Shown piece after piece: positions 55,710 through 63,742 of a DNA stretch of 64,000 nt. Below the pieces are notes generated by a model. That model searched no databases and was not told the DNA's origin. It worked only from the letters and a program-made list of their open reading frames with translations. Both the position numbers and the translations under genes were made by a program. Each line of letters starts with the position of its first letter. Position 1 is the first letter of the stretch. The DNA is from Clostridiales bacterium. Lineage in GTDB: Bacteria > Bacillota > Clostridia > Saccharofermentanales > Saccharofermentanaceae. The stretch spans positions 1 through 64,000 of the forward strand of contig JAGAXM010000006.1 of NCBI GenBank assembly GCA_017940895.1, given 5' to 3'.

Positions 55710-58251
55710 TACAAAAAGACTTCTGTACCTGATAATCCCGGCACTCGCTTACTTGGTTCCGGGCATCATTCTCATGGGCTGGAGCGAGCAGATAAATGTA
55801 ATAAGATTCCTGCTTACGATGCTTATCTTCTCGCTCGCGGCATACCCGCTTGCAGCAAAACTCTTCCCTTTGTCACGAAGCGGCGGCTTCATACTTGCAA
55901 AGCCCCTGGGACTTCTCGCATCAGCTCTTGCCGTATGGACGCTGTCCTATCTTCAGATCGGAAGAGTCAATCTGATATTCATCATCATCTCGATCGCGGC
56001 GCTCGCTTTCGCATGCTGGTATCCGAAGTCTCTTCGCGAGAACGCGCTCGACACATTAAGAAAAGACGGCACCGTCGAGAACATTGCGGCAGAAGAAACG
56101 GTCTTCGCACTCGCTCTCACGATCCTTTGCTTCTACAAAGGCTTCAACCCGAACATCAACGGACAGGAGAAGTTCATGGACTACGGCTTTATGATGTCCA
56201 TGATAAGAAACTCCCGTCTTCCCGCGAACGACATGTGGCTGTCGGGCTACTCGATCAACTACTATTACTTCGGTCAGTATATCTACGCATTCCTCGCGAG
56301 GCTGTCTTTCATCAAGCCCGGCGTCATGTACACGGTCGCAATGTGTAATGCCATCGCACTTCCTTTCGCGATGTGCTACAGCATAGGACAGATGCTCATA
56401 GACGGAGCTCGTGCACACGGCGTCAAATGCAACAGATTCATCGCGATCATCGGCGGCATCCTGACGGGATTCGCGGTATGCATCTTCGGTAATTCACACT
56501 CATACTTCTACGACCAGAACAGCATCGGCAACGGTCTTCTCGAGCTGTTCTACGAGTGGGGCATCGACGTCGGAAGAACGGATAATTTCTTCTATCCCGA
56601 CAGCACGAGATTCATCGGATACAACCCCGACTCTTCACTTATCGAAGGCATCAAGAACGGCGGCGACTACACGATAGAGGAGTTCCCTTTCTACTCCTAT
56701 CTCGTAGGCGACCTTCATGCACATGTATGTTCCATGATAGTAGTACTGTTGATCTTCGCGCTTGCGGTCACGCTCGTAAGTAAAGTCCTCGACCGCGACC
56801 TCGAGCCTCGGTTCTACTCATTCCTTCTTAAGCCCGAATACATCGCGATCGCCATTCTCCTCGGCATCGCGCAGATGACCAACTACTGGGATTTTATGAT
56901 CTACTTCATCTTCGGCTCGATGCTGCTTCTCGTCGTAAACACTTACAGATCAGAGAAGTTCTCGACCGTATTCGGAGCGGTACTTTTCTTCGTTGTCACG
57001 GGCGGCATACTCGGCATCTACCTTATAAGTGCGCACAATCCGATCATACACACTCTGCTTCAGATCATCCTCTGCGCAGCAGCCATGGCGGCATGTTGGA
57101 AGTTCCCGTGTGCGCTCACAAGGACCTCTGCAGGCATGAGTTTCTTTTTCGCAACGGCATCGGTCGTAAGCCTGCCGTTCAACTTCTGCTTCGACATGAT
57201 AAGCAACTCTATCGCGGCATGCGTCAACCACTCCTCACTGTACCAGCTTTACATCCTGTGGGGCACGCACGTGATCATCTGCGTCACGTTCCTCGTGTTC
57301 ATCATCGTCTTCAGGAACACCCCTTCCGAAAAGAAGAGCAAAAAGACATCCGCCGAGCCTTCCTACGCAAGTCCCGTAGAGAAGTTCTTCAAGGAAAGAA
57401 ATCCCATCGACGTTCTCGTATCGGGAAGCATCGTCGTAGGTATTCTGCTTCTTATCTTCCCGGAGATCTTCTATGTACGCGACATCTACACGGGCGGATA
57501 CCTTCGTTCGAACACGATGTTCAAGTTCACGTATGCGGGATTCATTATTCTTTCAATCTGCATGATCTATGCGGTATTGAGACTGATGTTCATAAAGACA
57601 CGTGACGGCAATTTCAGCACGACGGCTTTCGTCATCTCCATCATCTTCTGCTTCATGCTCCTCGTTCCCGCGCACTATACCATCGAGTCACTGAAGCAAA
57701 GAAGCGGCGAGCTTGTCCGAGAGAACTTCAAGACACTGGACGGCACCGCTTATCTTGATGACTACACAAGTCCCAACATGAATAACGTGCGTCCGGGCAA
57801 TCTCAACGACTATCAGGCATGCATAGAGTGGTTCAACGAAGAAGTCGACGGCGATCCCGTTATCCTCGAAGCATACGGCTTAAGCTACACCGACAACAAC
57901 ATCGTATCCGCATATACAGGACTTCCTTCGGTCTGCGGATGGCAGACACACGAGTGGCTGTGGAGATTCCACGGCATAGTCGATCCCGAGACTGACCTTC
58001 TCATATCCGACCCCGACTACGATGTATGGGAGCTGTATCTTACGCCGCGCCACACGGATATCGATCTAATCTACACTTCGAACGACCCCGATACCGTATA
58101 CTCGCTTCTTAAGAAATACGACGTCGCTTATGTCGTTATCGGTGACATGGAAAGAAGTAAATACAGCGGCTTAGACAACACCGGTATTTTCCTGCAGTTC
58201 GGTAATATCGCTTTTATCTCGGGAGACCTGATGGTAATAGAGATCTGGTGA
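55672..58251 (+). CDS. DUF2298 (YYY-type) multi-pass membrane protein
   Basis: 859-residue integral membrane protein with about a dozen hydrophobic helices. The family signature is NINGQEKFMDYGFMMSMIRN followed by LPANDMWLSGYSINYYYFGQ (about 165-205), the YYY motif for which the family is named. DUF2298 proteins resemble GT-C glycosyltransferases in topology; the luminal C-terminal part (after about residue 690) includes GDPVILEAYGLSYTDNN and SVCGWQTHEWLWR, similar to the end domains of such enzymes. A role in surface glycan or polymer synthesis is likely but inferred. Start chosen at the ATG at 55672 (MGTRKTSSL) with GAAGGA upstream, inside the end of the FAD gene. Confidence 0.88.
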   Translation: MGTRKTSSLQPFDTKRLLYLIIPALAYLVPGIILMGWSEQINVIRFLLTMLIFSLAAYPLAAKLFPLSRSGGFILAKPLGLLASALAVWTLSYLQIGRVNLIFIIISIAALAFACWYPKSLRENALDTLRKDGTVENIAAEETVFALALTILCFYKGFNPNINGQEKFMDYGFMMSMIRNSRLPANDMWLSGYSINYYYFGQYIYAFLARLSFIKPGVMYTVAMCNAIALPFAMCYSIGQMLIDGARAHGVKCNRFIAIIGGILTGFAVCIFGNSHSYFYDQNSIGNGLLELFYEWGIDVGRTDNFFYPDSTRFIGYNPDSSLIEGIKNGGDYTIEEFPFYSYLVGDLHAHVCSMIVVLLIFALAVTLVSKVLDRDLEPRFYSFLLKPEYIAIAILLGIAQMTNYWDFMIYFIFGSMLLLVVNTYRSEKFSTVFGAVLFFVVTGGILGIYLISAHNPIIHTLLQIILCAAAMAACWKFPCALTRTSAGMSFFFATASVVSLPFNFCFDMISNSIAACVNHSSLYQLYILWGTHVIICVTFLVFIIVFRNTPSEKKSKKTSAEPSYASPVEKFFKERNPIDVLVSGSIVVGILLLIFPEIFYVRDIYTGGYLRSNTMFKFTYAGFIILSICMIYAVLRLMFIKTRDGNFSTTAFVISIIFCFMLLVPAHYTIESLKQRSGELVRENFKTLDGTAYLDDYTSPNMNNVRPGNLNDYQACIEWFNEEVDGDPVILEAYGLSYTDNNIVSAYTGLPSVCGWQTHEWLWRFHGIVDPETDLLISDPDYDVWELYLTPRHTDIDLIYTSNDPDTVYSLLKKYDVAYVVIGDMERSKYSGLDNTGIFLQFGNIAFISGDLMVIEIW

Positions 58252-58255
58252 TCTA

Positions 58256-58687
58256 TTAAGCCAGCTTGTACATGAGAGCATCGCGTCCCGGGCCGTAGTA
58301 GTCCTTGCGCTGATTGTATTTTACGAATCCGAATTTCTCATAAAGGGATATCGCGGGCACATTCGTGTCCTCTACTTCAAGGTAGACCGTATTGCATCCC
58401 TTCCCCTTAAGAAGATCGATCATGGATGACAGAAGCTTTCTTCCCGCCCCCTTGCCGCGGTACTCCGGGAGCACGCACAGGTTGCCTATCTCTGCTTCGT
58501 CGAGCACATATGCCGCACCGATGTAGCCTATAAGCTTTCCGTCTTCAAGGCACGCCTTAAGCCCCGCCTTGTCGTGATCGGTAATGAGTCCTTCTATGCT
58601 GTCAGAAGTCCACGGATGCGCGATGCCGGTCTTCTCGAGAGCCATTATCGCTTCGATATCTTCCTTACGGATATGATCAATATTCAT
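58256..58687 (-). CDS. rimI: Ribosomal protein S18 alanine N-acetyltransferase
   Basis: GNAT acetyltransferase of 143 residues. Acetyl-CoA motif: LCVLPEYRGKGAGRKLLSSM (Q/RxxGxG/A, about 72-90), preceded by GYIGAAYVLDEAEIGNL and followed by VYLEVEDTNVPAISLYEKFG. This pattern and the tsaE-tsaB-rimI gene order are characteristic of RimI. Two starts are possible: the ATG at 58687, and a TTG at 58696 overlapping the tsaB stop; I prefer the ATG. It converges with the DUF2298 gene, 4 bp apart. Confidence 0.92.
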   Translation of the reverse strand: MNIDHIRKEDIEAIMALEKTGIAHPWTSDSIEGLITDHDKAGLKACLEDGKLIGYIGAAYVLDEAEIGNLCVLPEYRGKGAGRKLLSSMIDLLKGKGCNTVYLEVEDTNVPAISLYEKFGFVKYNQRKDYYGPGRDALMYKLA

Positions 58688-58692
58688 CCCAC

Positions 58693-59379
58693 TCAATTGT
58701 GATATCTCTCCGCTCTTGATACTGCGCAGTAGGATGCCTTTACTGCCGCGCCGTTAACGGGCTCGATGCCTTCCGCGGCGCTCATGATGCCCTTGGGGAG
58801 TATCACCGCACCCGAAGCATACTGCACCTTGTGTGTGAAGAATAAAGCTTTTCGCACCGTCTCGGCGCCGTCGCCCACCACAAGGAACTGCTTGTCGGAA
58901 GCGCCCGGAATCTTCTCAAGTAGCTCCGTGAAATCCTGATTAAAATACGCACCGTCTTCCACGAGCACATCACCCGTCGCGTCATCATAAGCCGCGGCGA
59001 AAACCCTGTCATTACGCGCGTCGAAGCACGGAACTATGATGGTGTCCGCAGGATCCGATGCGACGTTCTCTACGCTCATGGCAAGCGCCTTAAGAGAAGA
59101 TACGGGGATCACATTAAGTCCTGCCGCGAGCGCCATACCCTTTACGGCAGACAGACCGATCCTGATACCTGTGAACGAACCGGGACCTGTCGTTACGGCA
59201 AGTGCATCCATGTCGGCGATCTTAAGACCCGACTTCTCACACACGCGCATCACGAGCGGCATGAATGTCTCGGAATGAGTCTTCTTCTCGAGCGACAGCT
59301 CGTATCCCAGTTCCTTACCGTCCCCGTATATGCCTGCACAACAGGTACTGTTCGATGTATCACAGCACAGTATCTTCAT
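58693..59379 (-). CDS. tsaB: tRNA threonylcarbamoyladenosine biosynthesis protein TsaB
   Basis: 228-residue member of the TsaB/YeaZ family. It dimerises with TsaD to make t6A at position 37 of ANN-decoding tRNAs. N-terminus MKILCCDTSNSTCCAGIYGD, then KTHSETFMPLVMRVCEKSGL and AVTTGPGSFTGIRIGLSAVK, the classic TsaB segment. PCFDARNDRVFAAAYD follows. The ATG at 59379 overlaps the tsaE stop by one base (TAATG); the longer open frame upstream lies within tsaE. Confidence 0.95.
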   Translation of the reverse strand: MKILCCDTSNSTCCAGIYGDGKELGYELSLEKKTHSETFMPLVMRVCEKSGLKIADMDALAVTTGPGSFTGIRIGLSAVKGMALAAGLNVIPVSSLKALAMSVENVASDPADTIIVPCFDARNDRVFAAAYDDATGDVLVEDGAYFNQDFTELLEKIPGASDKQFLVVGDGAETVRKALFFTHKVQYASGAVILPKGIMSAAEGIEPVNGAAVKASYCAVSRAERYHN

Positions 59380-59810
59380 TACGTAACCTCTATCTTTCTC
59401 ATCTCGCCGCTGCCCGTGATCGTGATCCTCACGGTATCCTTCGGGAGCAGATCGTCTATAACGGAACTCCACTCTATCACGCACACGCCGCCCCTGTCGA
59501 AATACTCATCAAGACCTGCATCAAGGAAGTCATCGCTTCCGCCGAGTCTGTATGTATCGAAGTGGAACAGCGGAACCTGAGCGCGGCTTCCGTCTTTGTT
59601 CTCATCATATTCATTTACTATCGTGAACGTAGGAGAGCACACATCGTCCTCATTAAGACCCATGCCGCGTGCGATACCTCTTGTCATAACGGTCTTACCC
59701 GCACCGAGATCCCCGTCGAGTGCGAACACCTGACCGGGCTTCGCATTCTTCCCGAGCTTCTCTCCTATCGCCTGCGTCTGAGCTTCATTTGTCGTTATAT
59801 ACTCTGCCAT
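59379..59810 (-). CDS. tsaE: tRNA threonylcarbamoyladenosine biosynthesis ATPase TsaE
   Basis: 143-residue P-loop ATPase required for t6A synthesis with TsaB and TsaD. Walker A FALDGDLGAGKTVMTRGIAR (about 33-50), SPTFTIVNEYDEN, HFDTYRLGGSDDFLDAGLDE, and the second aromatic-acidic motif VCVIEWSSVIDDLLP. These are diagnostic of TsaE. AAGGA lies about 5 nt before the ATG. It overlaps the amidohydrolase stop by one base and tsaB by one base. Confidence 0.95.
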   Translation of the reverse strand: MAEYITTNEAQTQAIGEKLGKNAKPGQVFALDGDLGAGKTVMTRGIARGMGLNEDDVCSPTFTIVNEYDENKDGSRAQVPLFHFDTYRLGGSDDFLDAGLDEYFDRGGVCVIEWSSVIDDLLPKDTVRITITGSGEMRKIEVT

Positions 59811-60610
59811 TATCCTTCAACTCCCAGAAGCTTCGCTGCGTTACTGTACAGGATCTTCTCCCTCTCTTCTTCCGTAAGACCGAGATTATCGAACATCTTC
59901 ATCTCGCTTTCATGGTCCCATGTGGGATAGTCCGTACCCCACAGAACCTTATCGGCACCGAACTTTCTTATAAGCCTTACCGCATCATCCTTCTCCATAA
60001 ATCTGAAGCACGAGCAGCAGTCGACATACATATCGTATTTACCCGCGATCTTCTCCTCGACTTCACTCCAGACACTCCAGCCTCCGAGGTGCGCGCCGAT
60101 CACGGTAAGACCCGGAAGCTTCTCAAGGAACACCTTGAGCTGATCGGGATTAGAGAGCTTATATCTGAAGTCGCCGCAGTGTGTAAGTACGGGAAGTCCC
60201 GCCTCTCTTATCATCTCGCCCATGCGGATCGCGCGGTCTTCTTCGAGGGAAAAGAACTGGAAGTCCGGATGAATCTTAACGCCTTTGAGGCCGAGATCCA
60301 GAAGATGCTTAAGATCGTCCTCGAGAGTCTCCGAATCCGGATGAAGAGTACCGAAGCCCGTGAACACTCCGGGGTGCTTCTTAACTTCAGATGCGATGAA
60401 CTCATTGATCGTTCTTACCTGCGCGGGCTTAGTCGCGACAGAGTGAACAAGATAATGGACGACGCCGACCTTGGATCCGTCTTTGATAAGATCGTCCGTC
60501 TGCCCGTTAAGCTCTATCTTAATACCGTAGAAGTCGGAGATGCCCTGCACGGCTCTCTCGGCGATCGCTTCCGGATATATATGACAATGTGCATTAATCT
60601 TCTTCAACAT
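59810..60610 (-). CDS. Amidohydrolase family metal-dependent hydrolase
   Basis: 266-residue TIM-barrel hydrolase of the amidohydrolase_2 type. Metal and catalytic residues: HCH in KINAHCHIYPEA (residues 6-8), Lys-His region LGLKGVKIHPDFQFF, His in VLTHCGDFRY, His in VIGAHLGGWSVWSE, and Asp in VLWGTDYPTWDHE. This set is complete. Substrate unknown; relatives include decarboxylases and lactonases. The frame is open to 60637, but the ATG at 60610 gives the conserved start. No normal ribosome-binding site is seen; TATAAT (60618-60623, minus) ends 7 nt before the ATG, suggesting a leaderless mRNA. First gene of the tsaE-tsaB-rimI run. Confidence 0.9.
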   Translation of the reverse strand: MLKKINAHCHIYPEAIAERAVQGISDFYGIKIELNGQTDDLIKDGSKVGVVHYLVHSVATKPAQVRTINEFIASEVKKHPGVFTGFGTLHPDSETLEDDLKHLLDLGLKGVKIHPDFQFFSLEEDRAIRMGEMIREAGLPVLTHCGDFRYKLSNPDQLKVFLEKLPGLTVIGAHLGGWSVWSEVEEKIAGKYDMYVDCCSCFRFMEKDDAVRLIRKFGADKVLWGTDYPTWDHESEMKMFDNLGLTEEEREKILYSNAAKLLGVEG

Positions 60611-60617
60611 CCCCGAT

Positions 60618-60650
60618 ATTATAACGCATGAAGTCATATCCTGTTATAAT
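60618..60650. promoter_or_regulatory. Divergent -10 boxes of the amidohydrolase and DHH genes
   Basis: Leftward TATAAT (60623-60618) lies 7 nt before the ATG at 60610. Rightward TGTTATAAT (TATAAT 60645-60650, extended -10) lies 6 nt before the ATG at 60657. Neither gene has a Shine-Dalgarno sequence. Confidence 0.55.
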
Positions 60651-60656
60651 AGAAAA

Positions 60657-61637
60657 ATGAATAAAGATTTCTTGATTAAAGACCTGATCGATTATTGTCA
60701 GGGACATAACGTCTATATTCAGACTCACAACTTCCCGGATCCGGATGCCATCGCATCGGGGTTCGGTCTTAAGAAGCTGTTAGAACACTTCGGCATCAAT
60801 GCTTCCGTATGCTATGTCGGCAAGATCGACCACTTAAGCACGAGGAAGATGACCGAGTCATTAGGCATCGAGATTTTCTCCAAGGAAGAGATCGCTTCTT
60901 CCCTGACTGATTCCGATTATATTATCTGCGTCGATTCACAGAAGGGCGGCGGCAACATTGAAGATCTCACAGGCGAGGAGATCGCATGCATAGACCACCA
61001 TCCATATAAGGAGAACGGTGATATTCCTTTCAAGGATATTAGAACTACAGGAAGCTGCGCGACCATTATCGCAAGCTACTTTAAAGAACTCGATCTCCCT
61101 GTCGACACACCCACGGCGACCGCACTCCTTTACGGTCTTAAGATGGATACACTTAACCTTACAAGAGGCGTTACTGAAGAAGACATCGATATCTACGGTT
61201 TCCTCTTCCCTTATGCTGACGAGTCCATCATTCAGAAGCTCGAGAAGAATTCAATGGAGTACGATGACTTAAGAGCATACGGTGATGCGATCAAGAATAT
61301 GGTCCTCTACGACAATGTAGGATTCGCGAAGATCGAATTCTCATGTCCCGATGCTTTGGTAGCGATAGTAGCAGACTTCATCCTCTCACTTGTTGAGGTC
61401 GAAGTTGCCATCGTCTATGCGGCAAGAGAAGACGGCTGGAAGTTCTCCGTAAGATCCGAGATCGAGGAAGTCGATGCGGGCAAGATCGCAGAGGCAGCGC
61501 TTAGCGAATACGGATCCGGAGGCGGCCACTCGTTCATGGCAGGCGGTCTTATCAAGACTGAAGACATACATCTTCTCGGTCCCGAGCCTGACGACCGCAT
61601 ACAGGAACTGTTCATGAATGCGATCTCCCGGGGCTGA
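60657..61637 (+). CDS. DHH-family phosphoesterase, NrnA-like
   Basis: 326-residue phosphoesterase. DHH motifs: IQTHNFPDPDAIASGFGLKK (about 20-40), CVDSQKGGG, CIDHHPYKENGD (about 110) and GLKMDTLNLTRG. The DHHA1 domain ends with GSGGGHSFMAGGLI (about 290). Relatives degrade nanoRNA and cyclic dinucleotide products (NrnA) or polyphosphate; the exact substrate is not fixed by sequence. No Shine-Dalgarno sequence precedes the ATG; an extended -10 box ends 6 nt upstream. Confidence 0.9.
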   Translation: MNKDFLIKDLIDYCQGHNVYIQTHNFPDPDAIASGFGLKKLLEHFGINASVCYVGKIDHLSTRKMTESLGIEIFSKEEIASSLTDSDYIICVDSQKGGGNIEDLTGEEIACIDHHPYKENGDIPFKDIRTTGSCATIIASYFKELDLPVDTPTATALLYGLKMDTLNLTRGVTEEDIDIYGFLFPYADESIIQKLEKNSMEYDDLRAYGDAIKNMVLYDNVGFAKIEFSCPDALVAIVADFILSLVEVEVAIVYAAREDGWKFSVRSEIEEVDAGKIAEAALSEYGSGGGHSFMAGGLIKTEDIHLLGPEPDDRIQELFMNAISRG

Positions 61638-61656
61638 TTCATCATAAAATTTCCTA

Positions 61657-61685
61657 TTGAAATACTATGTTCGTAAGTTTATAAT
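61657..61685 (+). promoter_or_regulatory. Sigma-A promoter of the pheA leader transcript
   Basis: TTGAAA (61657-61662), 17-bp spacer, TATAAT (61680-61685). The predicted start point, about 7 nt later, coincides with the ATG of the leader peptide at 61693. Confidence 0.85.
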
Positions 61686-61692
61686 CCCCGAC

Positions 61693-61761
61693 ATGAACAG
61701 AAAGTCGTTTACAAGCTTTGATTTCTTTTTTGGATTTGGTTTCTTTACAAAGACCAGATAG
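61693..61761 (+). CDS. pheL: Phenylalanine-rich leader peptide of pheA (22 aa)
   Basis: Short frame MNRKSFTSF-DFFFGFGFF-TKTR with 8 Phe in 22 residues, clustered at residues 9-18. It ends 110 bp before pheA and is followed by overlapping antiterminator and terminator hairpins. This is the layout of ribosome-mediated attenuation, as in enterobacterial pheL. Translation stalling at Phe codons when charged tRNA-Phe is scarce would switch pheA on. There is no Shine-Dalgarno sequence; the promoter places the RNA 5' end at or beside the ATG, so translation is probably leaderless. Too short for homology; support comes from composition and the RNA structure. Confidence 0.88.
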   Translation: MNRKSFTSFDFFFGFGFFTKTR

Positions 61762-61763
61762 AT

Positions 61764-61842
61764 TTCACTGCGGGAAAAGCGACAAGAATAATTTACTTAA
61801 AGATAATTACGGGTCCTGCGGTGAAGACTGCAGGACCTTTTC
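61764..61842 (+). promoter_or_regulatory. pheA transcription attenuator: antiterminator and terminator
   Basis: Antiterminator: TTCACTGCGGGA (61764-61775) can pair with TCCTGCGGTGAA (61814-61825) over 12 bp with two G-U pairs. Terminator: GGTCCTGC (61812-61819) pairs with GCAGGACC (61830-61837), followed by TTTTCTT. The two share 61814-61819, so they exclude each other. A ribosome at the leader stop codon (61759-61761) would cover 61764-61775 and favour termination; one stalled at Phe codons 17-18 would leave it free. Confidence 0.87.
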
Positions 61843-61870
61843 TTATCTTAACAAAACGGAGGACATTACA

Positions 61871-62947
61871 ATGACACCTGAACAGCTCGACAGACAGATC
61901 GCCCAACTCGTATCACAGAGGATCGCCATGAACGCACCCAGAGACTACGAGAGACACTTCGTCTACGCATTGAACAATGAGAACGATGCGACTATGACCA
62001 CTCTCGAGAAGACATTGTTCCGCACGCTGTACGGGCTGTCCCATTCATACACATCGGCACACACAGCGAACTCATCTTCCCTCGATAAGACGATCAAAGA
62101 CGCACTTGAGAACACACCGAACATCTTCCCCGACACCGCTTTCGTAGCATGCCAGGGCATCGAAGGCGCATACTCGCAGATCGCCGCAGACAAACTTTTC
62201 GCGAACGCGGACATCATGTATTTCAGAACCTTCGACGGCGTCTTCCACGCAGTTGAGGCGGGGCTTTGCAAGTACGGCGTGCTGCCCATCGAGAACTCTT
62301 CTTACGGCTCGGTAACACAGGTGTATGACCTTATGAAGTCGCATAAGTTCCACATCGTCCGCGCGATGAAGCTGCAGATCTCGCACAGGCTTCTTGCCAA
62401 GCCCGGCACGAAGCTTTCCGACATCAAGGAGGTCTATTCACACAGCCAGGCTATCGGTCAGTGCAGTAAGTTCCTCCGTGAGCACCAGGAGATAAAGGTC
62501 AACATCGTCGCCAACACCGCAGTCGCGGCGCAGATGGTCGCGAACAGTGACAGAGACGACATCGCAGCCATCTCTTCCCCTGACTGCGCTTTGCTTTACG
62601 GGCTTGATGTAATGAATGATAAGGTGCAGAACTCAGACCACAACTACACGAGATTCATCGTTATCTGCAAGGACCTCGAGATCTACCCCGGCGCCGACAA
62701 GGCATCCATCATGATCTCCCTCGGGCACACACCGGGATCCCTGTCTGACCTGCTTGCGAGATTCTCCGCACTCGGACTTAATCTTACGAAACTCGAGTCA
62801 CGCCCCATCGAAGGCAAAGACTTCGAGTTCATGTTCTACCTCGACGTGCAGGCATCGGTCTACTCGGAGGAATTCATTAATCTTCTGTGCCAGCTCGATT
62901 CCGATCCGAATGCATTCACATTCTTAGGAAGTTACTCCGAGGCTTGA
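61871..62947 (+). CDS. pheA: Prephenate dehydratase with divergent chorismate mutase-like N-terminus
   Basis: Committed enzyme of phenylalanine synthesis, 358 residues. The N-terminal 85 residues (LDRQIAQLVSQRI and a later helix TLEKTLFRTLYGL) resemble a reduced chorismate mutase helix set; mutase activity is uncertain. The dehydratase domain (about 90-270) has ACQGIEGAYSQIAADKLF, FDGVFHAVEAGLCKYGVLPI, ENSSYGSVTQVYDLM, and the catalytic Thr in NYTRFIVI. A C-terminal ACT domain (about 282-358) includes SLGHTPGSLSDLLARFSALG and NLTKLESRPIEGKDFEFMFY, the Phe-binding GALV/ESRP-type motifs, so feedback inhibition is expected. Start at the ATG at 61871, with ACGGAGG 7 nt upstream. Expression is controlled by the attenuator upstream. 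Confidence 0.95.
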   Translation: MTPEQLDRQIAQLVSQRIAMNAPRDYERHFVYALNNENDATMTTLEKTLFRTLYGLSHSYTSAHTANSSSLDKTIKDALENTPNIFPDTAFVACQGIEGAYSQIAADKLFANADIMYFRTFDGVFHAVEAGLCKYGVLPIENSSYGSVTQVYDLMKSHKFHIVRAMKLQISHRLLAKPGTKLSDIKEVYSHSQAIGQCSKFLREHQEIKVNIVANTAVAAQMVANSDRDDIAAISSPDCALLYGLDVMNDKVQNSDHNYTRFIVICKDLEIYPGADKASIMISLGHTPGSLSDLLARFSALGLNLTKLESRPIEGKDFEFMFYLDVQASVYSEEFINLLCQLDSDPNAFTFLGSYSEA

Positions 62948-63742
62948 TCAGCGGGGATTATACGCACCTCTTGCGTTACGGAACAGGATCTTCATAAGAT
63001 TGCTGTTGCCCTTAAAGAAACTGATCTTCGTCGGCGTCTTTCCTTTGGGCGGGTATTCTCTCGTTACGGGTATCTCACAGGCTTTCATGCCGATCTGGGT
63101 TGCCCTTACCGAGAGATATGCCAGAAGCTCATATGTCATGAAGATATCCCTTAAAGGCTGCACCCTGTCATCCTTCAGATAAGCGGCAGAATAGGCTCTG
63201 TAAGCATTGGTCGTATCGGTAAATCTCTGATGCGCCGTAAGCGAGATCACGGGAGCATGAATAAGCTTTACCGCGAGCAGACGGATAAGAGGCGTATTGA
63301 CCGCCTTGCCGCCTTTAATGAATCTCGATCCCTGAACAAGATCGTAACCTTCTTCGAGCTTCTCAATAAACTTTGGGACGTCTTCTATGCTGTCCTTGTT
63401 ATTGCCGTCTATTGTGATTATTCCCTTATAGCCGCGCTCAAGCGCCCACCATATTCCCATGCGAAGCTGTGCGCCCTGCTTGCCCTCGTCCTGCTTAACA
63501 AGAAGCGTGTTCACATCGAGACTCTTAAGAGTATTCTCATCGGTACACCCGTCGGTCGAGCCCCCGTCGCAGATAACGATATCGGCATGATCGGACACCC
63601 CGTGTTCCTTCGCACGTTTAAGTTCCTTATGTATCCTGTCTCCCTCGTTTATTATCGGGATCAGTACAACATAATCCCTGGTCCTGCCCATATACTCCGT
63701 GCACTCGAACTTCGGCACGCCACACTTTCTCTCTACAACCAT
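62948..63742 (-). CDS. Glycosyltransferase family 2, DPM1-like
   Basis: 264-residue cytoplasmic glycosyltransferase. VVLIPIINEGDRIHKEL is the nucleotide-sugar fold start, ICDGGSTDGCTD and IITIDGNNKDSIEDVPK give the DxD-type metal site, and YDLVQGSRFIKGGKAVNTP matches the GSR(F/Y)xxGG motif of dolichol- or polyprenol-phosphate mannose/glucose synthases. No C-terminal membrane helices are present. It probably charges a lipid carrier for GT-C enzymes such as the nearby DUF2298 protein (inference). Two starts are possible: the ATG at 63742, overlapping the upstream gene by 10 bp, or the ATG at 63691 next to CGGAG. It converges with pheA with no gap. Confidence 0.9.
   Translation of the reverse strand: MVVERKCGVPKFECTEYMGRTRDYVVLIPIINEGDRIHKELKRAKEHGVSDHADIVICDGGSTDGCTDENTLKSLDVNTLLVKQDEGKQGAQLRMGIWWALERGYKGIITIDGNNKDSIEDVPKFIEKLEEGYDLVQGSRFIKGGKAVNTPLIRLLAVKLIHAPVISLTAHQRFTDTTNAYRAYSAAYLKDDRVQPLRDIFMTYELLAYLSVRATQIGMKACEIPVTREYPPKGKTPTKISFFKGNSNLMKILFRNARGAYNPR

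Noticed and set aside
61718..61870. Upstream extension of the pheA frame to 61718
   Set aside because: It reads through the leader peptide and attenuator in another frame; the ATG at 61871 has a proper ACGGAGG site and begins the conserved region.
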